Positions 9,239-18,351 of a DNA stretch of 64,000 nucleotides are shown in pieces. The DNA comes from Pseudomonadota bacterium. Its GTDB lineage: Bacteria; Pseudomonadota; Alphaproteobacteria; UBA9655. The stretch's first letter is position 1; every line of letters starts with the position of its first letter. The stretch is taken from NCBI GenBank assembly GCA_018242065.1, contig JAFECQ010000003.1, positions 124,001 to 188,000 of the forward strand, read 5' to 3'. The position numbers were made by a program, and so were the translations under genes. Below the pieces are notes generated by a model that was given only the letters and a program-made list of their open reading frames with translations, did no database searches and was not told the origin of the DNA.

Positions 9239-10480
9239 TAATAAGTCTGATAACGCCCACACAAGCGCATCCAATCTGTCAGGAGACTTTGGGCTTACGC
9301 CTGGTATATAGGTGCAAAGTTGTGCTTCTAGCTCTGGAAAATGCTGGGCATGCCAAATCTTACCTCTTTCATAGAGGGCAGCAATAGGCTCCGCCCTTAT
9401 AATTTTACTTCGGGTTGCACGCACAGCTTTGAAGCTTATTGATGTATCATAACTGCGTAAGAGTTGTTCGACGAGATCTCCTCCCATGTTGACTTCCGCT
9501 ACAATTCTGTCCGCGTTCAATCGATGATACGCATCAATAGCTCTTTTAATCCATGCTGAAGCAGGTGCTTTTATTGAAAAATCCTCTAACACAACCCCTA
9601 CACCCTGTGTCGTTATGCCCGCAGCTATAATTCCCGTTTCATCACTTTGTGCTCCACAACTTACAGCTGGATCAATAGAGATAACTATCCTTTGAAGAGG
9701 AATGTTCTGAAAGGAGCTGCGTGCTTGCTCAATAAGTTTTGAATTCCACAATGCGCCTTGATGATCATCAATAAAATCTGCATACAGCTCCTGTCGCCCT
9801 AAGGAGCTTTTTTCATAGTGCTTGAACATATAATCAAGAAAAGGACGCGCGAGATTTTTTGCGTTTTCAAAGGTTGAGCCTTTTGTAACGACAATGTCCG
9901 GATCTTGACTTAATTTTTTTATAAATTGCGTTGAGCGAGGTGTTGTCGTCACAATAGCACGGGGATTTATTCCTCGTCTCAGTGTAAACATTAGTTGATT
10001 CCATACTTTTTCAGCATCTTGAAATTTTGCAAGCTCATCCACCCATGCTGTATCAAATTGAGGACCTCGCAATTGCTCATAAGCTTGCGCACTAAAACAG
10101 GTAGCTAGAGCACCGCAAGGCCACATAATTTGCCGTTTAGAAGGTTCATAAAGTGGACGCTCGGCAGGAGGATGAACAGCGAGAAGTCCAGAAGGGCCTT
10201 CTACCATCACTTGACGCACTTCAATTTCGGTTTCACCAACAAGAGCGATTCTTTTCGCTGACCCTTCTCGAACCCATTGCCTTAGTGTTTCAGAGCCTGT
10301 ACGCGTTTTACCAAACCCACGCCCTGCTAGAATCAACCAAATACGCCAATTGCCTTTAGGAGGTAGTTGATTGTGTCTGGCTAATCTATGCCAATTATAT
10401 TGAGCGGAGAGTTTCTTTCGACGTTTTTTCTCGGCACAGAGAAGTTTTAAGAATTTTCTAAGAAGATTCATATCGTGCAT
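9200..10480 (-). CDS. Stand-alone large terminase, gene-transfer-agent/phage type
   Basis: This is a 426-residue DNA-packaging motor homologue. Walker A is AGRGFGKT (residues 52-59), Walker B is FDTAWVDEL, and a motor coupling motif follows (IVTTTPR). The C-terminal RNase H-like nuclease domain has ISIDPAVS, VAEVNMGGD and SPDRLDALVWAL with the expected acidic residues. The overall pattern matches GTA large terminase (RcGTA g2) and COG5323. I set the start at the ATG at 10480, where GAGG sits six bases upstream; the longer open frame to 10597 runs into a dispersed repeat and is not credible. No capsid, portal or tail gene is nearby, so it is a solitary gene, either a relic of or a scattered part of a GTA. 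Confidence 0.88.
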   Translation of the reverse strand: MHDMNLLRKFLKLLCAEKKRRKKLSAQYNWHRLARHNQLPPKGNWRIWLILAGRGFGKTRTGSETLRQWVREGSAKRIALVGETEIEVRQVMVEGPSGLLAVHPPAERPLYEPSKRQIMWPCGALATCFSAQAYEQLRGPQFDTAWVDELAKFQDAEKVWNQLMFTLRRGINPRAIVTTTPRSTQFIKKLSQDPDIVVTKGSTFENAKNLARPFLDYMFKHYEKSSLGRQELYADFIDDHQGALWNSKLIEQARSSFQNIPLQRIVISIDPAVSCGAQSDETGIIAAGITTQGVGVVLEDFSIKAPASAWIKRAIDAYHRLNADRIVAEVNMGGDLVEQLLRSYDTSISFKAVRATRSKIIRAEPIAALYERGKIWHAQHFPELEAQLCTYIPGVSPKSPDRLDALVWALSDLLLVPSCGHRVWLA

Positions 10481-10528
10481 TTCTAACCTCAGTTCTGGAT
10501 AAAAAGTGAGAGAAATCCAACAAAATTT

Positions 10529-10699
10529 GTCATTGCGAGGAGGTGCGCAGCACCGAGGAAGCAATCCAGGACAATGACTTATTGCGAAGCAATGCATATT
10601 TTTCTGCAGTAAGAGATAAGAATAATTTCATGTCCTTACGGACATGAGGTATTGGCACTAGATTGCTTTGTCGGGACTTCGTCCCTCCGCGCAATGACG
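10529..10699. repeat. Dispersed palindromic repeat, family A (copy 1)
   Basis: Outer arms are inverted copies of the phrase GTCATTGCGAGG...AAGCAATCCAG (10529-10569) and its reverse complement TAGATTGCTT...GCAATGAC (10659-10699). A perfect 8-bp hairpin (TCATGTCC-TTAC-GGACATGA) lies at 10629-10648 between them. Other copies or pieces occur at 12647-12831, 17170-17254 and 18352-18367. It fills the gap between two leftward genes and reads into the upstream frame of the terminase. Confidence 0.85.
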
Positions 10700-10726
10700 C
10701 TATTGTATTGTTTTCGCAATTAACTT

Positions 10727-11785
10727 TTAGAAAGTTGTAGGATCTCCAAGAGCTGGATTAAGCTCAGTTTCTTCTTCAATTTCTTCAATGGTCGCCTCGG
10801 CTTTTTCTGGATCACGAACCCATGCAACATTGAAAAGAGCATCTCCCTGGTAAACAAGAGGCAATAGTGTCATACCAACAACTATTCCATGAAATGAAGC
10901 GATAACATCGGTGCTATGAAGCCCAATAGGATCAGTGATTTTTCCAATCACATCTCCTTTACAAACCTTTTTTCCTAAAGTGCAATTAGTTTGAAAGACA
11001 CCTGTTTTAGGAGCTCTTTCCCAACGGCTCGCAGGAGAAAGAATAGAAAGTTCTTTGCCTTTAATGTGCTCACCTGCATCGATCATATCAAGTTCAGTCA
11101 TAACACGAAGAACACCTTCTTCAGCTGCGCGAATAGCAAAGTCATTAAATCGTAGAGCTTCTCCTCCTTCAAAAATAATAGTGGGAATTTTAAGTTTTTC
11201 AGAAGCCTCCCGGAGAGATCCTCCCCGTAAAGTCGATTTTAAAATGACTGGTGCTCCAAATGCAAAGGCTAGTTTTATTGCTTCTTTGCTTTCAAAATCA
11301 CAGCGTATTTGTGGTAAGTTGATACGATTATCCGATCCTGTATGTAAGTCAATCCCATGGGTACATCGTTCCACAACTTCTTTTAGGAATGTATGAGCAA
11401 GTTGAGCTGCTGATGAGCCATTTTCCGATCCAGGAAAGCTGCGATTCAAATCTCGTCTATCTGGGAGATAGCGACTTTGAATAAGAGCCGCTGCCATATT
11501 CACAATCGGAATCAAAATAAGAGTCCCTCGTAGGTGATTTAAAAGGGGAGAAGCTTCTACGCGATGGATAACTTCAATACCATTAAGTTCATCACCATGG
11601 ATGGTTGAACTCACAAAAAGGCGTTTACCTGGTTTACGTCCATGAATAACATAGACATTTAAATTAAAAGCTGTGTGATTAGGAAACATTGAAACGGGAA
11701 TCTGAACTGTTCTACGGGTTCCTGGTTCAATCGTAACCCCCCCAATTTCAAAAGGCTTCTGTTTTTCACTCTCTTTATGATGCAT
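10727..11785 (-). CDS. Succinylglutamate desuccinylase/aspartoacylase family zinc hydrolase
   Basis: The protein has 352 residues of the AstE/AspA branch of M14 carboxypeptidase-like enzymes. Zinc ligand motif HGDELNG is near residue 64, DRRDLNRSFPG is the substrate-binding arginine region, and DLHTGS supplies the second histidine. A C-terminal lipoyl-like beta domain follows (about residues 255-330). Relatives often sit next to RimK-like ATP-grasp ligases and hydrolyse acyl-amino acids or peptides; no rimK is visible here. Upstream, an ACCTCC-type ribosome site is not close to the ATG, so regulation is unclear. Cytoplasmic; true substrate unknown. Confidence 0.88.
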   Translation of the reverse strand: MHHKESEKQKPFEIGGVTIEPGTRRTVQIPVSMFPNHTAFNLNVYVIHGRKPGKRLFVSSTIHGDELNGIEVIHRVEASPLLNHLRGTLILIPIVNMAAALIQSRYLPDRRDLNRSFPGSENGSSAAQLAHTFLKEVVERCTHGIDLHTGSDNRINLPQIRCDFESKEAIKLAFAFGAPVILKSTLRGGSLREASEKLKIPTIIFEGGEALRFNDFAIRAAEEGVLRVMTELDMIDAGEHIKGKELSILSPASRWERAPKTGVFQTNCTLGKKVCKGDVIGKITDPIGLHSTDVIASFHGIVVGMTLLPLVYQGDALFNVAWVRDPEKAEATIEEIEEETELNPALGDPTTF

Positions 11786-11870
11786 AACGACTCCTTTAAA
11801 TCTAAGCGATCATTGGTAACGTATATTCATAATTTTACCTCCAAATGCTTAAAAAATAAGTTAATAAAAG

Positions 11871-11898
11871 TTGACTTTTGCGCCACAGGTAGTATAGC
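11871..11898 (+). promoter_or_regulatory. Sigma70-like promoter for the alpha/beta hydrolase gene
   Basis: TTGACT at 11871-11876 and TATAGC at 11893-11898 are separated by 16 bases, about 30 bases before the start codon at 11928. A GGGGG-containing ribosome site follows. This is a prediction from sequence match only. Confidence 0.5.
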
Positions 11899-11927
11899 TT
11901 ACTTAATTTTTAAATGAAGGGGGCTCT

Positions 11928-12590
11928 ATGCCTGAAGTTCTAATTACTGGTCCTATTGGACGCATTGAAGCGCGTTATCAACAAGGTAAGGGGCGAAATG
12001 CACCCTTAGCAATTGTTTTGCATCCTCACCCTGAACACGGGGGGACCATGAATAACAAGATCACTTATGCACTGTTTCGCGCTTTTGTTGATCAGGGCTT
12101 TAGTACCTTACGTTTTAATTTTCGTGGTGTCGGCCGTTCTGAAGGAAAATTTGATCATGGCGAGGGAGAGCTAAGTGATGCTGCTGCCTGCCTTGATTGG
12201 CTGCAAGTCCAAAATCCTGAACCAAGTCAGTGCTGGGTCGCAGGTTTTTCTTTTGGTGCCTGGATATGTATGCAGCTTTTAATGCGTCGACCTGAGCTTG
12301 ATGGTTTCATTGCTGTTGCCCCACCAGCAAACATGTATGATTTTACATTCTTAGCACCCTGTCCCGTATCTGGGCTTATTTTGCAAGGGGCTAAAGATGA
12401 AATCGTGCCTAAAGACTCCATTCAAAAGTTGGTATCTCGGCTTTCAGCTCAACGAGGGTTGCACATTGACTATCGCACCGTCCCTGATGCTGACCATTTC
12501 TTTACAGACCAGATACCTGATTTAACAACCCATGTTCATGATTATTTGACAGCCGCTTTGAATCCATTACCGAAAGTTGTGAATGGGTAG
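11928..12590 (+). CDS. Alpha/beta hydrolase (COG2945 type)
   Basis: The protein has 220 residues. HPHPEHGGTMNNK is the oxyanion-region signature of the COG2945/dienelactone-hydrolase-like group, GFSFGAW is the nucleophile elbow (GxSxG), an acidic residue lies in GAKDEIVP, and the catalytic histidine is in DADHFF. The family's physiological substrates are mostly unknown; it is a cytoplasmic serine hydrolase by homology. It is monocistronic with its own promoter and is followed by a palindromic repeat. Confidence 0.9.
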   Translation: MPEVLITGPIGRIEARYQQGKGRNAPLAIVLHPHPEHGGTMNNKITYALFRAFVDQGFSTLRFNFRGVGRSEGKFDHGEGELSDAAACLDWLQVQNPEPSQCWVAGFSFGAWICMQLLMRRPELDGFIAVAPPANMYDFTFLAPCPVSGLILQGAKDEIVPKDSIQKLVSRLSAQRGLHIDYRTVPDADHFFTDQIPDLTTHVHDYLTAALNPLPKVVNG

Positions 12591-12646
12591 TTATTAACCT
12601 GGGTTTGGATAAGCTTTTTGTTTTATTGTTTGGAACAACATACTCT

Positions 12647-12831
12647 GTCATTGCGAGGAGCGTAGTGACAAAGCAATCCAGTTCCAATATAGTTATTCCG
12701 GAGGAATGAGGTCGTTTTTTGCTTTATTAATACAATCCTATTGTATCAAGTGGGGTAAAAAATAGCTATAAGCCCTATGGGCTTGATTTGTTTGCGCTGG
12801 ATTGCTTCGGAGCAAAGCTCCTCGCAATGAC
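12647..12831. repeat. Dispersed palindromic repeat, family A (copy 2)
   Basis: The left arm GTCATTGCGAGGAGCG...GCAATCCAG (12647-12671) and the right arm CTGGATTGCTTCGG...CGCAATGAC (12797-12831) are inverted copies, with about 125 AT-rich bases between them. It lies between convergent genes (hydrolase and anmK) and could act as a bidirectional transcription stop. It is the best-preserved family A copy. Confidence 0.85.
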
Positions 12832-12873
12832 GATAACGCATTGTAAATTGATTTCTTATCTAACTCAGCCTAA

Positions 12874-13995
12874 TTACATCGAAACTGGCTTGCAAACTCG
12901 CCCACCAGTTAAAGGATAAGCAACGCCTGTTGTTCCTGGAAAGGTGAGGGGAAGGCCCCTTAATGATCTAACCGCTAAAAAGCCAAAAGCTTGAGCCTCT
13001 AAAGCATCTCCATCCCAGCCCTTATCGCTCGCTTTTTGAACTTCCATTTCTAAACATTCTTGCATCATATTAAGAAGCGTTAAATTATGTGCGCCTCCTC
13101 CTGCCACAAGCCATTGAGAAGGTTTTTCAGGAAAAAATGCTAGAGCTTTTTCTAAAGTCCGCGCTGTAAAAGCTGTAAGGGTAGCAACTCCATTTTCAAA
13201 AGAAAGCGTGCGGGCTTCATCTAAAAAACTTTTAAATGTCTGACGATCCAAAGCTTTGGGTGATTTGCGTGTAAAGTAGGGGTGTGACAGCCATTTTTTT
13301 ATCAGTCCCTCATGCACGCAACCACTTGCTGCAATTTTTCCTTCTTCATCCCACAATAAATTCGAATGCTCTCTGACTAAATCATCCATCAAACCATTGC
13401 CGGGCCCTGTATCAAAGGCGAGCAATTTTTCTTGAGAATCACCAATCCAGGTTACATTCGCCACACCACCAATATTTAAAATAGCGATCGGTTTAGGTAA
13501 ATCTTTTGCTAACGCTTGATGAAAAACAGGAACAAGAGGAGCTCCCTGACCACCATTAACGATATCATTAAGACGCAATTGATCAACTACGGTGATACCC
13601 GTACGAGAGGCGAGGAGGGGACCATTGCCAATAATATACGTTTCTCCCTTCTCGCCAACTCGAGCAGGAGGTTTATGAAAAAGGGTTTGTCCATGAAAAC
13701 CTATAGCGTCAATATTGGAAGGTTCGAGGTTAGCTTTTTCTAAAAGAGAAAAAACGGCTTCTATGTGATATTCGGTAATACTTTGTTCAAGAGAGTCTTT
13801 TTCACTTCCAGGAGGACATCCATATGTATTTAGAATCTGAGACTTTAAATTTTTTGGGTAAGAAATGTAATGAGTAGGCCCAAAATTCGTTATGGCTAAT
13901 CCATCAGTTTGGATGAGTGCGGCATCAATCCCATCTGCGGATGTTCCTGACATAAGTCCAAGAGCCCACAAAGGTTTCGTTATAGAGAGAGACAT
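12874..13995 (-). CDS. anmK: Anhydro-N-acetylmuramic acid kinase
   Basis: The enzyme converts 1,6-anhydroMurNAc to MurNAc-6-phosphate with ATP and so returns cell-wall sugar to biosynthesis. The N-terminal LMSGTSADGIDAAL phosphate-binding motif, IGFHGQT, DQLRLNDIVNGGQGAPLVP, FDTGPGNGLMDD and the C-terminal VAGGGAHN motif are all present. I prefer the ATG at 13995 (373 residues), because GGAG lies six bases upstream, over the ATG at 14007. The start overlaps the end of the upstream oxidoreductase gene by 16 bases, so translation is coupled. It fits functionally with the AmpG permease at 45-46.7 kb. Confidence 0.95.
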   Translation of the reverse strand: MSLSITKPLWALGLMSGTSADGIDAALIQTDGLAITNFGPTHYISYPKNLKSQILNTYGCPPGSEKDSLEQSITEYHIEAVFSLLEKANLEPSNIDAIGFHGQTLFHKPPARVGEKGETYIIGNGPLLASRTGITVVDQLRLNDIVNGGQGAPLVPVFHQALAKDLPKPIAILNIGGVANVTWIGDSQEKLLAFDTGPGNGLMDDLVREHSNLLWDEEGKIAASGCVHEGLIKKWLSHPYFTRKSPKALDRQTFKSFLDEARTLSFENGVATLTAFTARTLEKALAFFPEKPSQWLVAGGGAHNLTLLNMMQECLEMEVQKASDKGWDGDALEAQAFGFLAVRSLRGLPLTFPGTTGVAYPLTGGRVCKPVSM

Positions 13996-16900
13996 TTCTG
14001 ACTCCATAAATTTGTTTGTTTCTCAAGAAGGCTATTTTGTTGAAGGCGATCGTGGAGTATATCAAAATCTATCTCATCAAGCCCTTGATCTTGAGCTGCG
14101 CATGTAAAAATAACGCGTGTGTGGCCTGTGACGGGATCTTGAATTTTCTGAATACATTGGCCACAAATCCCTTTCATCATACATTGCATCGGCGAGTTGA
14201 TACTTCCTATGGCTTTATGCCCGGAATTAAGGAAAGGTTTTAGAATTGTTTTTCGAGCACACGATATTGCTGCCATCATTCTATCTGAGCCTATTGTTAT
14301 GATTCGATCAATTTCTTTTAATGATATGGGGGGAGAACAGCTTGCATAATTGAAGAGTCCTTCTACGACGTTTCCAATATAGGAGAAATCTTGAGAGCGT
14401 CGAGGAGATATTCCTTGAGAAGACTCACAACACCAAATAACGTGATCTGAAATAGTTTCGATCTCTTCAGCTTTAAATAAATCATTCGGATTTTTGTATC
14501 CAGCCACATAAAGAACACGGTTATTATTTTTCTTTAAGGCATGCCCAATAGAAAAAAGAACAGCGTTTCCTAAACCACCTCCAATAAGTAAAACCGTCTC
14601 ATTTTGAGGAATTTCTGTCGGCATACCCGTGGGCCCCATCAAAGTAACGCGCTCTTTAGGTTTTAAGAACTGACAGAAACGTGATGAGGAACCAACCTCT
14701 AAAACAATGAGAGAGATAATGCCACGTTCAGGATCTGCATGCGCTCCAGTCAATGCTAACCCTTCGATCCCATTGCGGCCATAATTTTGAAGTCGAAAAA
14801 ATTGACCCGGTTGAAAGTTTATTGCTACTTGAGGGGCCTTGATAACCACTTCACTAATGGTGGGGGTTAAGCGATGAACGGAATCAACGTAAGCATGCAA
14901 GAGATTATTAAGTGATTTAAAAAAACCTGGTTGTGGTTTTGGCGGGTTCTTTAAAAGACTTTGGCAGATGTAAGGATAACCTTTCTTGGCGCTTGCCATG
15001 GCTTTCACCACGTTTCCTTGATAGTCTGGATGAAGATCTCCGAAATAGCTTATTTTCTCGCTTTGATTATAGGAAATCAAAAAGTTATCACCTGTAATTT
15101 TTAAATCCGAGTCTTCTTGTTCTAAAATAGTATTAGGATGGGTTCCGGTTGCAATGAGTAAGGTACGACACGGAAGTGTCCGAAAGTTATCCTGCATTTT
15201 CACAACGAGGGCTTCAAGATGGCCAAACTCATCGACTTTAATTTCATAAGGAATTGAATTTTCGAGAAAACCAACACCTTGCTCCATAGCCATTTTTAAT
15301 TCTTCCGCATTAAGACGATAGCTAGGGGACTCTTGAAAACTCTTGCGATAAACAATTGTGGAAGCATTTTTAAGAAATGCATCATCACCTTTGCGTGCAG
15401 AAAGGGCATGATTTAGAAACTCTTGGGCAATTTGAGTTTCTACTTCAGACAGAGAATCAGGAAGTTCTCCCAATGCTTCTGTTCGTTGAAGGAATTTTTC
15501 GACTTGGACAGCGTAATAGGAAAGAGCTTCTATTGCTGTGTCCACAGCAGTAAGACCACCGCCAACAACAAGAATGGGAAGTCGAATTTGTAAATTTGCA
15601 AGAGATTTTTCTTGTGTAGCGCCTGTAAGTTGAAGCGACATAAGAAAATCAGATGCTGTTCTTATCCCTTGCGCTAGGTTATTTGGAATGTCGAGGATGT
15701 TGGGGCGTCCTGCGCCTAAGCACAGTGCAACATGATCAAATCCAAGGCCTAATGCTTGAGGTATAGTAAGAGTGCTCCCCAATCGTGTTCCATCGTACAA
15801 CGCAAAATTTGAACGTCGTTCCAACAAAAGGTGCACAAGTTTTAAATAATTTTTATCCCATCTCGATGTAATGCCATACTCAGCAACCCCTCCAAATCCA
15901 ACAGGAGATCGTTTATCATGTGGTTCTTTAAGTTCGAACCATTCTTTAATAGGTTTTTCAAGCAATTCTCTCTCAAAAGGTTCAATCTTTAATCCATCAA
16001 TCCCAACAACCGTATGTCCTTCATTGAGAAGGTAATGAGCCAAAGTGAAACCAGCTGGCCCCATTCCAGCAATAAGAACTTTATATCCAGTGTTCTTTAA
16101 AGGGTAAGGTCGCTTCAGATTTAATGGATTCCATCTTGAAAGTAGTCCATAGATCTCAATACCCCAAGGAAGATTTAAAACACTCTCAAGTGTTTGCGTT
16201 TCAATACTGGGAATGTCGACCGCTTCTTGTTTTTGAAAGATGCATCCTTTCATGCAATCATTACAAATACGATGACCTGTTGCCGCAACCATTGGATTAT
16301 CAACCATAATGACAGCAAGCGCCCCAATGCTACTGCCTTGTATACGCAAGGTATTCATTTCAGATATTTTTTGCTCGAGAGGACACCCTTTATTTTGAGC
16401 GGATAAACCTTTTGAGCAAGAATCTTTTCCTTGATTGTGGCATAAAATACAGTAATGTGCTTGATCCAGGGCCTTCTCTACAGAAATTCCATCATTTTTT
16501 CGTTTCGACCGATAACTTGAGGTTAAAAAATTTCCCTCTCGCTGAATAGGAATCAGATTTTCAGGATCAACTTTTTTTGGCAAATTAAAAAGAATGGAAG
16601 GTTTTTCTTGATAGAGAGACCATGCTGCAAATTTCTTCGCAACCTCAAGAAAAGTATTATCTTCAGACGCGAGGGCGGTGAGTACATGCACGGAAAATCG
16701 AATGTCAGAGTATGGCTCACCCATTAATTCAGATAGATTTTCTTTAAGTTGCTGTCCATTGTAATGTTGCACATCTTCCTTCGAAAATGATTTTGCTACA
16801 ATACGTTGAACAAATAAGCGCTTACAGCGATAAAGTGGCGCCAGTGCATACGTTTGTGACTGAAGCTCAGTAATATCTCGTTCAATTAAAAACAATTTAC

Positions 16901-17114
16901 TGATGAAATCTTCGACATAAGGAGCAAGATCCAAAATAAAAGCACTTTCATCAATAGGGCCGGGAGGACTTTGACGAAATATTTTTAAACGTTGAGCAAG
17001 GGTTTCGTTCCCTTGCTTAAGATAGTCGCAAAATAGCCCATCAAGGTTTTTTAATCCTTCAGGGGTGTGAAGATCTTCAAAAGTAATTTCAAAGGCTAAA
17101 AAAGACATGTTCAA
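13980..17114 (-). CDS. Large FAD/Fe-S oxidoreductase: GltD/NfnB-like module fused to PyrK/NfnA-like module
   Basis: The 1044-residue protein has three visible parts. Residues 1-215 are helical and not recognised. Residues 222-291 carry two cysteine sets (C222-x2-C225-x7-C233-x10-C244 and C284-x2-C287-x3-C291) that could bind Fe-S clusters. Residues 345-720 form a GltD-like pyridine nucleotide-disulfide oxidoreductase with a GMGPAG FAD loop at 350-355 and a second VVGGGLTAVD dinucleotide loop. From about 750 to the end is a ferredoxin-reductase-like module (PGQFFRLQ flavin motif, GGGLGNA NAD loop) ending in a PyrK-like CxxxxxCxxC...C [2Fe-2S] motif (CMMKGICGQC...C). The arrangement resembles NfnB and NfnA joined in one chain. 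Electron donors and acceptors are unknown. It is followed, with overlap, by anmK. Confidence 0.8.
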   Translation of the reverse strand: MNMSFLAFEITFEDLHTPEGLKNLDGLFCDYLKQGNETLAQRLKIFRQSPPGPIDESAFILDLAPYVEDFISKLFLIERDITELQSQTYALAPLYRCKRLFVQRIVAKSFSKEDVQHYNGQQLKENLSELMGEPYSDIRFSVHVLTALASEDNTFLEVAKKFAAWSLYQEKPSILFNLPKKVDPENLIPIQREGNFLTSSYRSKRKNDGISVEKALDQAHYCILCHNQGKDSCSKGLSAQNKGCPLEQKISEMNTLRIQGSSIGALAVIMVDNPMVAATGHRICNDCMKGCIFQKQEAVDIPSIETQTLESVLNLPWGIEIYGLLSRWNPLNLKRPYPLKNTGYKVLIAGMGPAGFTLAHYLLNEGHTVVGIDGLKIEPFERELLEKPIKEWFELKEPHDKRSPVGFGGVAEYGITSRWDKNYLKLVHLLLERRSNFALYDGTRLGSTLTIPQALGLGFDHVALCLGAGRPNILDIPNNLAQGIRTASDFLMSLQLTGATQEKSLANLQIRLPILVVGGGLTAVDTAIEALSYYAVQVEKFLQRTEALGELPDSLSEVETQIAQEFLNHALSARKGDDAFLKNASTIVYRKSFQESPSYRLNAEELKMAMEQGVGFLENSIPYEIKVDEFGHLEALVVKMQDNFRTLPCRTLLIATGTHPNTILEQEDSDLKITGDNFLISYNQSEKISYFGDLHPDYQGNVVKAMASAKKGYPYICQSLLKNPPKPQPGFFKSLNNLLHAYVDSVHRLTPTISEVVIKAPQVAINFQPGQFFRLQNYGRNGIEGLALTGAHADPERGIISLIVLEVGSSSRFCQFLKPKERVTLMGPTGMPTEIPQNETVLLIGGGLGNAVLFSIGHALKKNNNRVLYVAGYKNPNDLFKAEEIETISDHVIWCCESSQGISPRRSQDFSYIGNVVEGLFNYASCSPPISLKEIDRIITIGSDRMMAAISCARKTILKPFLNSGHKAIGSINSPMQCMMKGICGQCIQKIQDPVTGHTRVIFTCAAQDQGLDEIDFDILHDRLQQNSLLEKQTNLWSQKCLSL

Positions 17115-17169
17115 TAGACTCTAATTTCATTTATACAAATGGAGGTGATGTGAACGCTCTTAAGAAAAA

Positions 17170-17254
17170 TAGATTGCCGCGGCCCTTGCAGGGCCTCGCA
17201 ATGACGCAAAAAACATAAAAAACCGTCATTGCGAACAGAGCGAAGCAATCCAGC
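17170..17254. repeat. Dispersed palindromic repeat, family A (copy 3, arms swapped)
   Basis: An AGATTGCC...CTCGCAATGAC arm (17171-17204) is followed, about 20 bases on, by a GTCATTGCGAACAGAG...GCAATCCAG arm (17225-17254). The arms are in the opposite order to copies 1 and 2, which suggests that single arms can persist or rearrange. The first arm also holds a GGCCCTTGCAGGGCC hairpin. It lies between divergent genes. Confidence 0.8.
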
Positions 17255-17342
17255 AAAATACTTCTTTTATAAGTATAATCTTATTCTGAAAAAATCAACA
17301 ACATTGACTTGATGCTCAGATGGAAAAAGCTCTAAAGTATAA

Positions 17343-18248
17343 ATGTTTTTAAATACGGTTATTCTTAAAATGCCAAACAATTCTTCAGCTATAAAGTCTA
17401 TTTTTCTCGCATGTATGGGGAGCGCTCTTATTGGATCTTCAGGCATTTTCGTTCGTCTATCTGATTTGGGTCCATTGACCACCGGCTTTTATCGTATGCT
17501 CTTTGCATTACCTTTACTCGCTTTATGGATGGGCTGGGAGAAACAAAATGGAACTATTTTAACAATTCTTCCTCGTTATCATTTAATTCCCTATATTCTT
17601 GCCGGGGCTTTTTTTGCTTTTGATCTTGCCTTATGGAATTGGTCAATTGATCACACAACAATTGTGAATTCGACCCTTTTTAATAATACGGCTGCTTTTT
17701 TTGTACCTTTGATAATGTGGCTTTTCTTCCGTGAGAAACAATCTCTTCGTTTTCTTATAACAGTCAGCATTGGTTTTATGGGGTGTCTCTTTTTGATTGG
17801 TGAGAGCCTTTCTATTAGCTACGATAACCTATTCGGCGATATCGTTGCCTTATGCTCGGGTCTAATGGTGGCTCTGTACTTAATTTCCTTAAAGCGCATA
17901 CGAGACGAATCCGCAACTGGCTTTCTGATGTTCTGGACTGGAAGCATCTCTGTGCTTTTTTTAGCTTCTTTCGCTTATATGAGCGGAGAATCTTTCTGGC
18001 CCTTAAGTATGAATGATTTTACAAGTATTCTGGGGCAAGCCCTTCTGGTACACGTATTGGGACAAAGTCTTTTAGCTTATTCCTTAGGAAAAATCCCCGC
18101 AAACTATGTCGCTCTTATTCTTTTTTTGGCCCCTGTCTCAGCAGCCATCTTAGGATGGATATTTTATGGCGAAGCTCTTAGTCTCATTAAAATAATTGGC
18201 ATTATTACCATTATGGTAAGTATCTTATGCGTTAAAAAAGGAGATTAA
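17343..18248 (+). CDS. DMT-superfamily transporter (EamA family)
   Basis: This 301-residue inner-membrane protein has ten predicted hydrophobic helices arranged as two EamA repeats; the first repeat starts at SALIGSSGIFVRLSDLGPLTTGFYRM and the second near GDIVALCSGLMVALYLISLKRI. The family exports amino acids or metabolites, but substrates cannot be read from sequence. An alternative ATG at 17370 would remove nine residues; neither start has a strong ribosome site. It is followed by an AT-rich stem-loop with a T-run. Confidence 0.9.
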   Translation: MFLNTVILKMPNNSSAIKSIFLACMGSALIGSSGIFVRLSDLGPLTTGFYRMLFALPLLALWMGWEKQNGTILTILPRYHLIPYILAGAFFAFDLALWNWSIDHTTIVNSTLFNNTAAFFVPLIMWLFFREKQSLRFLITVSIGFMGCLFLIGESLSISYDNLFGDIVALCSGLMVALYLISLKRIRDESATGFLMFWTGSISVLFLASFAYMSGESFWPLSMNDFTSILGQALLVHVLGQSLLAYSLGKIPANYVALILFLAPVSAAILGWIFYGEALSLIKIIGIITIMVSILCVKKGD

Positions 18249-18283
18249 ATAATATTTTATTATTACAATCTTTTTTTAAAATT

Positions 18284-18307
18284 CCAATTTTTTAAATTGG
18301 CCTTTTT
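18284..18307 (+). terminator. Probable intrinsic terminator after the DMT transporter gene
   Basis: CCAATTT-TTT-AAATTGG (18284-18300) forms a 7-bp stem followed by CCTTTTT. The stem is AT-rich, so strength is uncertain. A second AATTTTCT/AGAAAATT hairpin follows at about 18320-18342. Confidence 0.5.
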
Positions 18308-18351
18308 ACCCTCTAACTAATTTTCTAAAACCAAAGAAAATTGGTCGTTTT

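Noticed and set aside
10481-10597. N-terminal 39-residue extension of the terminase
   Set aside because: It is encoded by a dispersed palindromic repeat and lacks homology; a good ribosome site supports the ATG at 10480.
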